In this document: positions 24,927 to 32,521 of the stretch, in pieces | Layout: each line of letters starts with the position of its first letter | Numbering within the stretch: position 1 is the stretch's first letter | Assembly: GCA_945865375.1 (NCBI GenBank) | Contig: CAMBEJ010000001.1 | Span: 72,064 to 110,343, forward strand | DNA: 38,280 nucleotides | Direction: 5' to 3' | DNA from: Akkermansia muciniphila | GTDB lineage: Bacteria > Verrucomicrobiota > Verrucomicrobiia > Limisphaerales > F1-80-MAGS106 | The notes under the pieces: model-generated | Database searches by the model: none | Seen by the model: only the letters and a program-made list of their open reading frames with translations | Told to the model about the DNA's origin: nothing | Made by a program: the position numbers and the translations under genes

Positions 24927-24955
24927 CATGGTTTCAACAGCCGTTGAATTCCATG
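24927..24955. repeat. Near-perfect 29-bp palindrome with TTCAAC-AGCC-GTTGAA core
   Basis: CATGG...TTCAAC, AGCC, GTTGAA...CCATG reads the same on both strands apart from a one-base length difference. It lies between the truncated genes at 24250-24850 and 24934-25359, overlapping the end of the latter. A related TTTCAACCGGCGCTGAAA lies near 24863. It may be an operator, or a recombination scar. Confidence 0.5.
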
Positions 24956-25359
24956 AGTTTGCTGAAAATGGACGCGATTCCAAACGTGTCCTTGTCGCTT
25001 TCGATGGCCCAGATGTTCTCGTAGGCGACGCCGCACTTCCGAAACTCCATCAAGTCGTTCGTGGGATCAGGGCCAGCCAGGAACAGCACCTGCAACTCGC
25101 TTGGCTTCCTTGTGCCGACCCGTGAGGCGTGCAAGGCCAGCCAGTCCGCGACCTGTGGCTTCAGGTCGTCATCGACAAAGGTGCCGCTGTGCTCTGCCAG
25201 AAAACGCGAGGCGTAATCCAGGGTCTTGAGGAAGACATCCGCCGGGACTACGGGACTGGAGGCACGTTCCGTGGTCAACGCCGTGACCGAGGCCGAGATG
25301 ATTCGCTCCCTGACGAGATTTTTCTCGGGCTGAGAGTAGCTCTGTTCGCTGGGGTTCAT
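24934..25359 (-). CDS. Unrecognised protein, probably 3'-truncated
   Basis: 141 residues starting 32 bases after the methyltransferase pseudogene on the same strand, so they were likely one operon. The first 100 residues are helical. The end (LQVLFLAGPDPTNDLMEFRKCGVAYENIWAIESDKDTF) resembles motif I and II of a Rossmann-type methyltransferase, with a glycine loop followed by an acidic strand end. Proteins with this segment are usually longer as far as I recall; here it stops within the 24927-24955 palindrome, suggesting truncation. No function is assigned. Confidence 0.5.
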   Translation of the reverse strand: MNPSEQSYSQPEKNLVRERIISASVTALTTERASSPVVPADVFLKTLDYASRFLAEHSGTFVDDDLKPQVADWLALHASRVGTRKPSELQVLFLAGPDPTNDLMEFRKCGVAYENIWAIESDKDTFGIASIFSKLMEFNGC

Positions 25360-25391
25360 CGTGGCCGTCGTGCGCTACCTGCCAGCGCCGC

Positions 25392-27020
25392 CTATTTTTT
25401 GCCGCGCTCCAGGAGTTTCACGCAGACCTGGTAATCTTCCTCCACCTCCACCTGGGCTTGCTCGTTCAAGGTGCTGAGGTCGCCGCCGCGCTCTTAGAGC
25501 AGCTTGCCTTGGGCGTGGGAACCGGTGCGGCGGCAATGGCGAATCCATTCGGCCAGCGTCGACGCGTCGGGACGTTGGTTTTCGGGGATGCCGTCGCCTG
25601 CTTCGAGCAGCTTGCAGAAGCGTTGGATTTTCCGGCGCACGGCTTGTTGGCGCTCGCTGCCTTTTTCCCGCTTCTCCTGTTCGGTCAGTGGTGGACGCCA
25701 GTTTCCCTCGTCGGTTTGGTAACCGTAGTCCTCCAGAATTTCCTCCAGCCGGGCCTTGGGCTTGGGGTTCACGGCGGCGACGTAGAACTCGAAAATCTGA
25801 CTGTAGTCCAGCGCCTGCTGCTCCCACTCGGCGCGTTGCGCGGTCACCTTTTCCAGCTTCTCGGTCAGCTCGCGAATCTCCCGCACCAGCTTGCCCCGTG
25901 ACTCGTCGGACTCATTTTGATCCACGGCCTGGAGCTTGGTGCGCCGGGTCGCGATCTCGGCCTGAAGCTCAATGCCCTTCGGCTCGCTCCCCGCCAGTTT
26001 GGCGGCGGTGGTCTTCGTCAGGAACTCGTGGATGCGCGTCCCGGCGCTATCGGTAGTGGCTTGCTCCGCGTCATCGGCTCCGGCTTCGCTTGCCTTCAAA
26101 TGCCAGCGGCTGATCTGGTGAGAGCCGAGGAGGTCCGGCTCTTCTTTCTCGAACAGGTTCTTTTTGACCTCTTCCTTGACCTCCTCGGCGACCTGACGGA
26201 GCAGTTCATCGAAGTTGTGAGCTTCCATCTGACCACGACGGACAAGGCGGCTGACGACTTGATCGTAGATGCGATCCTTCGTCGCGCCGGGGTTGGCTTG
26301 CAAAAATTCACGGATGACGACCTGGGCCTTCTCGCGGAACGACTGCTGGTTTTCCGCGCCAGTAAATTGAACAGCCGACCGCTGCTCGCCGGGCTTGGGC
26401 TTGCGGAAGTTGATGACCAGATCGCGCTTGGTCACTTTGTCAGCGGTTAATTGGTTATAGGTTTTCTGCCCCGTCTCAATAAAAAGCGCGGACTCGCCTT
26501 GGCCAGTAATAAATCCAACGGAAGACATCGTGTCCTGAACCAACGCCCACGTTCCTTCGGATGTATCGTGGTAACAAAGGGACAACCATCGCCCAGGTTT
26601 TAAGACTCGATAGCACTCCTGCATCGCCATTCTCAACATGTTGGCCCACTCGGCCTCCGTCTTGTTCCGCGTCTCGTTGACGATCATTTCTTGATCGTGC
26701 CAGTCGAATCCGAACCCCTGCCATGCCTCCCAAACGGAGTTCAATTCGCCATACTGAAGTGTGCCGCCGTAGGGGGGGTCAGTGAAAATGTAATCAATGG
26801 CATCGGTTGGTATGGCGCTCAAATCCGTTGCAGATTGTGTGGAGACGCAGATCGTGGTGAACAGATGTTCAGAGCCGAGCGAAGCACACTGCGCTTTGTC
26901 CTCGAACTGAGGCCAGACCGGCATTTCACGCCCGATCTGGGGAATCATGAAATCCGTGCCTTTCGGCCCGCCACCCCCGCCATCCCGGTGGCGATACATT
27001 CTGCTTCTGGAGAGTGAAAG
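25392..27020 (-). pseudogene. Adenine-specific DNA methyltransferase (DUF1156-like), nonsense-mutated and 5'-truncated
   Basis: The catalytic motif IV TDPPYGG (N6-adenine class) stands in IDYIFTDPPYGGTLQYGELN. RVLKPGRWLSLCYHD is the following strand region. The distal half is a long charged helical segment (AEIATRRTKLQAVDQNES...AEWEQQALDY). The region resembles the C-terminal half of the large antiphage methylases carrying DUF1156. Two lesions: the frame has a TAA at 25494-25496, after which the same frame continues in native-looking sequence (ERGGDLSTLNEQAQVEVEEDYQVC...) for 33 codons to a TAG at 25392-25394. The N-terminal half (motif I side) is absent, because the transposase cassette abuts it near 27020. 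A host or phage DNA modification role was likely; it is now inactive. Confidence 0.8.
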
Positions 27021-27040
27021 GTTCTCGCCTGATTTCGGGC

Positions 27041-27403
27041 TTACGATGACAGTTTCTGCTTGGCAGCGTCGAGTTTGAGTTTGGCGATGGTCAAAGCCAA
27101 GTTTACCCACTGGTCGGAGAGTTTTCGAAACTTTTTGAAAGTGGCAATCTGAGTGCGGACGGTGGCGCGCAGTTCGGGGCGGATGAACTGAGACGTGCTT
27201 TTGCCGCGATGGACGTAGCTCAACTGGTAATAGGGGCCATGCCGTTTTGGATGGTTGGGGTCTTTGCAGCGGCAGCCGGGTTTTCCACAGACGTTGTATT
27301 GGCGGGATAGGCTTCCGGGGCGCATGTCTCCCAGGGTCAAGAGGTGGTTTTTGATTTGTTGAGTTTTATCTTCCAAAGATTGAATGCGTTGCTCGATATT
27401 CAT
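27041..27403 (-). CDS. DUF6788-family protein of the insertion sequence
   Basis: 120 residues. The centre MRPGSLSRQYNVCGKPGCRCKDPNHPKRHGPYYQLSYVHRGKS, with a C-x4-C-x-C pattern, is the hallmark of the DUF6788 family, which is usually encoded next to transposases. The N-terminus (MNIEQRIQSLEDKTQQIKNHL) is a coiled coil. The cysteines may bind zinc. The start codon forms one edge of the 34-bp palindrome shared with the divergent transposase. The role is unknown; transposase regulation or target selection is a guess. Confidence 0.85.
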   Translation of the reverse strand: MNIEQRIQSLEDKTQQIKNHLLTLGDMRPGSLSRQYNVCGKPGCRCKDPNHPKRHGPYYQLSYVHRGKSTSQFIRPELRATVRTQIATFKKFRKLSDQWVNLALTIAKLKLDAAKQKLSS

Positions 27404-27434
27404 ATCCGATAGCTTAGTAAAGCTATCGGATATG
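27401..27434. promoter_or_regulatory. Perfect 15+15 bp palindrome joining two divergent start codons
   Basis: CATATCCGATAGCTT (27401-27415), AGTA, AAGCTATCGGATATG (27420-27434). The outer CAT and ATG are themselves the start codons of the DUF6788 protein (minus) and the transposase (plus). Either both messages are leaderless and share an operator, or the true starts lie further in. The sequence can be read as an operator or as a hairpin blocking translation from outside promoters. Confidence 0.75.
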
Positions 27435-28437
27435 TTAATCTTCTCTTCACTTTATTTTTCCAAACGTCGTCTGCTGATCCTGTGGCTGGCTTGGTGGAAA
27501 GCCGTCCAGACTCTTCGCCCTGCCTGCCGTCGGCTTTCCACCTTTCTCTGGCTGGCCACCGTCCTGGCTGCGATCTGCCTTCGCCCCGATCTGGCCGGGG
27601 TCACCAGCATGATGCGAAGCCTGGGTCTGCTCGATGGTTGTTATCCCTGTCTTTTACACTTCTTTCACTCCAACGCCCTGCCCTTGGCCGATCTGACGGC
27701 CTGCTGGCTTCGGGCCGTCAGAGAAATTCTTTTTGCCCGCCGGATCGTTCGAGTCAATGGTCGCCCAGTGGTGCTGGTGGATGGTCTCAAGCGCCCCAAG
27801 GAAGGCCGCAAAATGCCCGGCGTCAAAAGTCTGCATCAGGAATCCGAATGCAACGCCAAGGCTCCTTTCATCATGGGACATTCCTGCCAATGCGTGGCTC
27901 TATTGGTCCAGGCCGCCGGGGTTTGCCTGGGCGTGCCCATCGCCTCGCGCATTCACGAAGGACTGGTCTGGTCCAACCGAGATCGCCGATCCTTGCTGGA
28001 CAAGCTGGGACAACTGCTCCTGGAGTTGGATTGGAAGGAACCCGTCACTGTGGTAGCCGATGCTTACTATGCGGCGGGACGTTTTGCCCGCCGCCTCCTG
28101 GATCACGGTCATCACCTGATCACCCGGGTGCGCTCCAACGCCGTGGCCTACGAGCGCCCGCGGCGGCGGCGATCCAAACGGGGACGACCTCGACTCTACG
28201 GCAGGAAGCTCACGCTCAAACTCCGCTTCAAGCTCAAGGAAAGTTTTGTCTCCGCTCCCAGCCCGGTCTACGACGAACGCCACGTCACTCTGCTTTATCA
28301 CACCGAGGACCTGTTGTGGCGTCCGCTCAGACAAGTGGTGCGCTATGTCTGGGTGATCCATCCCCTGCGCGGCCGACTCGTCCTGTTGAGCACCGATCTG
28401 TCCTTGCCTCCCCTGGACATCATTGTCGCAGAGCACA
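27432..28437 (+). pseudogene. DDE transposase, C-terminally truncated
   Basis: About 335 residues of native sequence from ATG 27432. The RNase-H-fold catalytic Asp residues are likely in VVLVDGLKRPKEG and VTVVADAYYAAG. The basic stretch YERPRRRRSKRGRPRLYG and the strand region VWVIHPLRGRLVLLSTDLSLPPLDII are typical of IS4/IS701-like DDE proteins. The end, which should contain the third catalytic acid (Glu), is missing: after PLDII the frame runs antiphase to the Argonaute fragment up to a stop at 28646. The transposase is therefore probably dead. The family assignment is approximate. Confidence 0.75.
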
Positions 28438-29307
28438 CTGACTCAAGTCGTCCGCGAAAGCACTCTCGCGCATCGCGAGTTTTTGAACAAGGCCGGAAAG
28501 CCAACCCGCCAACTGGACAAGCTGCAATCGGAGATCGCGTGGAACTTGGGGTCCGCGATTTACTACAAGGTGGGCGGTCGTCCGTGGAAGTTGAACGGCG
28601 TGAGAAAAGGTGTCTGCTACGTCGGCCTCGCCTACAAGCGCGATGAGAAAAACGCCGATCCGCAGGCTGCTTGTTGCGCCGCACAAATGTTCCTTGATTC
28701 CGGTGACGGAGTGGTTTTCAAGGGCAACGTTGGCCCGTGGATGACGGGAAGGCGAGGCCATTTCCACCTGACCACAAACGCGGCCTATCAGTTGTTGAGC
28801 CAAGCAATCGAGTCCTACAACGCCAAGCACGACGGGAATCCCCCTGAACAGCTTTTTGTTCATGGGCGAGTTCGTTTTGAAGAGCCTGAATGGAACGGCT
28901 TCCTGGAGGCGGCGGGAAAACGCACTCAGATTGTGGGCGTGAAGATTGATGATGGCGATGCTTTCAGGCTCTACCGCGAGCAGGGTTCGATGCCTGTTAT
29001 GCGAGGGACAGCCTGGGTCCAGGACAGTCGATCCGCTTATCTTTGGTCACGCGGTTTCATTCCTCGTCTCCAAACATATCCCGGCAAAGAAGTTCCGTCG
29101 CCGTTGTTTGTTGAGGTCAACAGGGGCGAAGCACCAATCGAAACCGTCCTCCAAGACGTGCTTGCGTTGACCAAGTTGAATTACAACTCGTGCAGATTTG
29201 CCGACGGCATGCCGGTTACGCTGAAATTTGCTGACGCAGTTGGTGAAGTTTTGATCAGCGGACCAACTGTGCCCAACGCACCACTTCCATTCAGGCACTA
29301 CATTTGA
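28423..29307 (+). pseudogene. Prokaryotic Argonaute, PIWI-domain fragment
   Basis: About 294 residues covering the PIWI domain and the intact C-terminus. Landmarks are LTQVVRESTLAHREFL, SAIYYKVGGRPWKL, GVCYVGLAYKRDE, GDGVVFKGNVGPW, FVHGRVRFEEPEWNGFL, LTKLNYNSCRFADGMPVTLKFADAVGEVLIS and the closing PLPFRHYI. The tail end normally contacts the guide. The first catalytic Asp (usually VGxD) is Ala here, so the slicer would be inactive, as in short and long-B pAgos that act with separate effectors. The N, PAZ/MID or APAZ portions are missing because the frame fuses to the cut transposase at about 28430. No start codon of its own is evident; the TTG at 28423 is fortuitous. Confidence 0.85.
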
Positions 29308-29409
29308 CGCTGACTTTCACAGGTTCGCCGATGGGTGTTGTGCCAAACAGGGGTCTCGAATGTTTGGCGTTGGACTTGCCAGAACTGGCTTGCAACGCAA
29401 TCCAGTTTC

Positions 29410-29439
29410 TGTCACAAATACTGGTAAGTTTATGTGACA
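29410..29439. promoter_or_regulatory. Inverted-repeat operator candidate of the AbiE operon
   Basis: TGTCACA (29410-29416) and TGTGACA (29433-29439) are exact complements; extending to 12-bp arms gives 10 matches of 12. It ends 11 bases before the AbiEi start. AbiEi antitoxins repress their own promoters by binding inverted repeats in characterised systems, which fits this site. Confidence 0.6.
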
Positions 29440-29450
29440 ATGAAAACGCG

Positions 29451-30059
29451 ATGAAAGTGGCCCAATCAATTGATAAATCAATCCTTCGGTCCATGCGGGC
29501 AAAACCGCATGCCCCGGTAGTCGCGCCAAGGCATTTCTCCGAACTTGGCAACCCGGATGCGGTCCGAAAGGCGTTGAGCCGATTGGTGAAGGCGGGGAAG
29601 ATTCGCCGGATTCGGCGTGGGCTTTACGATCTCCCGCGTGCCCATCCCATCACCGGGCAAACCGCGCCGAACATTATGGCGACGGTGCAGGCGCTCATGG
29701 ATGGCAGCCATGCACAGTGGCAATTCACGGGAGCTTACGCCGCGAACGCGCTGGGACTGTCGGAGCAGGTTCCAGCCAAGATCATTATTCTGACGGACGG
29801 TGTGCCACGAAACGTTTCGTTGGGAAAACTGACGTTGGTGTTTCGTCGCGCCGCGCCGCGGAATCTGCTGGGCGTTGGCCAGCGGGCAGGATTGGTGATT
29901 CAGGCTCTCCGTTATCTGAAAGGCAGCGCAGACATGCCGAAGCATGTGGACAAGCTCAGGAAAACCTTGGACGTGGACACCAAGAAGAGTTTGGCATCCC
30001 TCACCCCGGAACTCGTGGCTTGGATGCGCCCAATTGCACAGGAGATCATCCGGCCATAG
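29451..30059 (+). CDS. abiEi: Type IV antitoxin AbiEi (DUF6088-like)
   Basis: 202 residues from the ATG at 29451; the frame is open farther upstream through the operator, but the homology begins here. The N-terminal winged helix-turn-helix reads SRLVKAGKIRRIRRGLYDLPRAHP, the standard 'R-x-G-L-Y' wing of the family. The rest (TGAYAANALGLSEQVPAKIIILTDGVPRNV, KLTLVFRRAAP, then VIQALRYLKG) is the C-terminal antitoxin domain that neutralises AbiEii. The toxin follows after 3 bases. In known systems AbiEi represses transcription and blocks toxin activity without stable binding. No disruption is seen. Confidence 0.9.
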   Translation: MKVAQSIDKSILRSMRAKPHAPVVAPRHFSELGNPDAVRKALSRLVKAGKIRRIRRGLYDLPRAHPITGQTAPNIMATVQALMDGSHAQWQFTGAYAANALGLSEQVPAKIIILTDGVPRNVSLGKLTLVFRRAAPRNLLGVGQRAGLVIQALRYLKGSADMPKHVDKLRKTLDVDTKKSLASLTPELVAWMRPIAQEIIRP

Positions 30060-30062
30060 ATC

Positions 30063-31085
30063 ATGGATACCGTCCTTCATCTCTCGCAGCGGCAGCGCAT
30101 CGAACTTTTCGAGCAAACAGCCCAGCAGACCGGCATTCAGGCTGTCATCGTCGAAAAGGACTTCTGGGTTTGCTGGACGTTGAAGGAATTGTTCCGGCTG
30201 CCGCAGATTGGCGAACATTTGATTTTCAAAGGCGGCACGTCGTTGTCGAAGGTCTTCAAAATCATTGAGAGATTTTCCGAAGACATCGACATCTCAATTG
30301 ACCGGGGCTTCCTCGGATTTGGCGGACCGAACGAGCCGGAAGCAGGCGCAAGCAACAAGGAGAGGCAACGACGAATCGAGGCTCTTAAAACCGCGTGCCA
30401 ACAAAAGATCGCTTCCGAACTTCACCCCGCGCTGACTTCGGCCATCACATCCAAGGTGCAGTCGAACGAGGAATGGTCCCTTCGGACGGACGAGGAAGAC
30501 GCCGACAAGCAGACGTTACTATTCGAGTATCCATCCAGTTTCGCGCCGGACGCAGTGGGTTATATCCGGCGCGTGGTGAAAATCGAAATGGGCGCGCGCG
30601 CGGACCATTGGCCGCACGAGGCGAAGTCGGTCACTCCGTATGTGGTCGAGCAGTTTCCGCAGGGATTCAAAGCAGGGAGTTGCCCGGTTAAAGTCTTGTC
30701 GGCGGAGCGAACTTTTTGGGAAAAGGCAACCATCCTGCACGCGGAGTTTCACCGACCAACCGAAAAGGCGATGCCGGAACGGTTCTCACGGCACTACTGC
30801 GATTTCCACAAACTGATTCGCAAGGGCGTTGCGAAGTCAGCCACGGCGAAGCTGGAGTTGCTGGCGCGAGTTGCGGAACACAAGACTCTGTTCTTCAAAT
30901 CCTCGTGGGCCAAGTACGGCGAGGCCGCAAAAGGACAACTGCGGATCGTGCCACCGGAACACCGATTGAAGGCGTTGCGGGACGACTACGCGAACATGCA
31001 GCAAATGTTCTTCGGGAAACCACCGGGTTTTGAACAGATCATAAATCTCTTGCGGGAGTGGGAGAGCGAATTCAACCAGCACTAA
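30063..31085 (+). CDS. abiEii: AbiEii nucleotidyltransferase toxin (DUF1814)
   Basis: 340 residues, a normal full length. The nucleotidyltransferase toxin motifs are present: EKDFWVCWTL (31-40), the nucleotide-binding KGGTSLSK (56-63), the metal-binding SEDIDISID (72-80), and AERTFWEKATILHAE in the C-terminal half, which holds a conserved Lys. Well-studied homologues block growth or abort phage infection, some by adding nucleotides to tRNA. It lies 3 bases after AbiEi, so it is cotranscribed and balanced by it. It is the only clearly intact defence gene pair in this stretch of broken genes. Confidence 0.92.
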   Translation: MDTVLHLSQRQRIELFEQTAQQTGIQAVIVEKDFWVCWTLKELFRLPQIGEHLIFKGGTSLSKVFKIIERFSEDIDISIDRGFLGFGGPNEPEAGASNKERQRRIEALKTACQQKIASELHPALTSAITSKVQSNEEWSLRTDEEDADKQTLLFEYPSSFAPDAVGYIRRVVKIEMGARADHWPHEAKSVTPYVVEQFPQGFKAGSCPVKVLSAERTFWEKATILHAEFHRPTEKAMPERFSRHYCDFHKLIRKGVAKSATAKLELLARVAEHKTLFFKSSWAKYGEAAKGQLRIVPPEHRLKALRDDYANMQQMFFGKPPGFEQIINLLREWESEFNQH

Positions 31086-31088
31086 TAT

Positions 31089-31230
31089 ATTGCACAAAGC
31101 AACCACGAGCGCATCGGCAAGGCTCTCGAAACGTTGAAGGCGGGTCTCCCGGCCTTCGTGGAGCGTGAACTTAAATCAGCGCACGGAGCCAAATGGTGGG
31201 CGACGATAAAACAAGTCACCGGAGCAGGAA
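31089..31230 (+). pseudogene. N-terminal fragment of a Swt1-HEPN-type (DUF499-like) protein
   Basis: Immediately after AbiEii the frame reads AQSNHERIGKALETLKAGLPAFVEREL then KSAHGAKWWATIKQ. This is the Swt1-family HEPN start found in large antiphage-associated proteins with DUF499-type ATPase domains. Its initiator is not ATG: the triplet before GCACAAAGC is ATT, perhaps a decayed ATG. After about 45 codons the frame changes character and another gene, in a different frame, takes over. The right edge is approximate. Confidence 0.6.
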
Positions 31231-32512
31231 TGCAGGTAGGCGGAACCGGGACACGCTGGAACTTTTTGCGCGCCTCTATGACGAAGACGGCACGCCACCG
31301 CTACAAGCCCGCTTGCCCGCGCTTCACTCCCACCAATTGGTGGAAGTTCTGAGAAAGTGTGCCAATTACCCGCGAAGACTCGTAGCCCTTGGAGAGAACT
31401 ACTTTGTTAGCCAACATTGGAATGAGACAAACGCCCAGAAGGACGGGACTATCCTCCGCGAGACGCAGTTCCCTGCATCGCCAGGCGACTTAATTCTTTC
31501 AGGCCCTCATTTCCACGTTGGTAACCCATACAACAAAACACCTCGCGCCTCATGCGAGCTTAACTCGGATTACGATGTGGTTGATCTTGTCACGCTGCCT
31601 GATGACTACCTGCCACGCACCAATTTCATTCCAGCTTGCGACAAGATTGAATACCACGGTCGCACACCCACTTTGCCGTGGGAGGGGGCAAACAAGGTCA
31701 CTGACTGTTACCGTTTATTTTTTAGGAATATGCTTTCCCAATCAGGAGAGCGCACTCTCATAGGAGCAATTCAGCCGCCACAACTGGCACACGTTCACGC
31801 CGTTCAGTCGTTGATTTTTAGGAGTTCGTTTGAACTCATCCGCCATAGCGCAGCATCGATGAGCTTGCCAATGGACTTCTTCATCAAGACAACTGGCCGC
31901 GGCAGTCTTTTTGGATCGTCAGGATTGATTCCAACATTTGATTCGAAACAGCTTGCAATCCGAGCTCTTGTGTTGAACTGCCTGACCACGCACTACGCCG
32001 AGCTGTGGCGGGAGCGCTGGGACGAAGCGTATCGGGAGGAAGCGTGGCTGGGCGACGACCCGCGGCTGGACGCGGACTTTTGGCGCAACCTCACGCCGGA
32101 GTGGACGCGGCATTGCGCGTTGCGCACGGACTTCGCCCGCCGCTGGGCGCTGGTGGAGTTGGACGTGCTCGCCGCCCGCGCCCTCGGCCTCACGCTGGCG
32201 GAATTGCAAACCATCTACCGCATCCAGTTCCCCGTGATGCGCCAATACGAAGCCGACACCTGGTATGACCAGCGTGGCCGCATCATCTTCACCAACTCGA
32301 AAGGCCTCCCCGGCGTCGGTCTCCCCCGCGCCGAATGGAACGAAGTCCGCGCCCTGCAATCCGGCACAGTCAAACGCACCGTCACCGACACCACGCTCCC
32401 CACCGGCCCCATCGAGCGCGAAGTCATCTGGCAAGCCCCTTTCACCAAATGCGACCGGGAAACGGATTATGCGACGGTGTGGAGGCAGCTGGAGGAAAAG
32501 AGTAAACTTTGA
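31193..32512 (+). pseudogene. C-terminal part of a large restriction-modification-type DNA methyltransferase
   Basis: The frame is open from 31193, native-looking from about 31240 (DTLELFARLYDEDG). It lacks an N-terminal SAM-binding part and a DPPY/NPPY motif. LILSGPHFHVGNPYNKTPRASC, DVVDLVTLPDDYLPRTNFIPACD, LNCLTTHYAELWRERWDEAYREEAWLG and YRIQFPVMRQYEADTWYDQRGRIIFT match the target-recognition end of Type IIG/PglX-like methyltransferases (Eco57I class). The C-terminus is intact and ends 9 bases before the ATPase gene. The start lies within the HEPN fragment, so the original gene must have lost its 5' two-thirds in a deletion that joined the two. Activity is not expected. Confidence 0.7.
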
Positions 32513-32521
32513 GGAACGATT

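Larger units (their letters stand above)
27020..28437. mobile_element. Insertion sequence: DUF6788 gene plus DDE transposase, right end lost
   Basis: Two divergent genes (27041-27403 minus, 27432-28437 plus) replace the start of the methyltransferase on the left and the start of the Argonaute on the right. The boundaries are estimated from where the flanking proteins resume; no terminal inverted repeats were found, and the transposase is cut at its C-terminus, so the element seems to be deleted at the right. The palindrome at 27401-27434 lies between the two start codons. Confidence 0.7.

Noticed and set aside
27482-28441. 319-codon frame in another phase of the transposase
   Set aside because: Low-complexity Ser/Arg/Pro-rich translation with no domain; the transposase frame has the catalytic Asp motifs.
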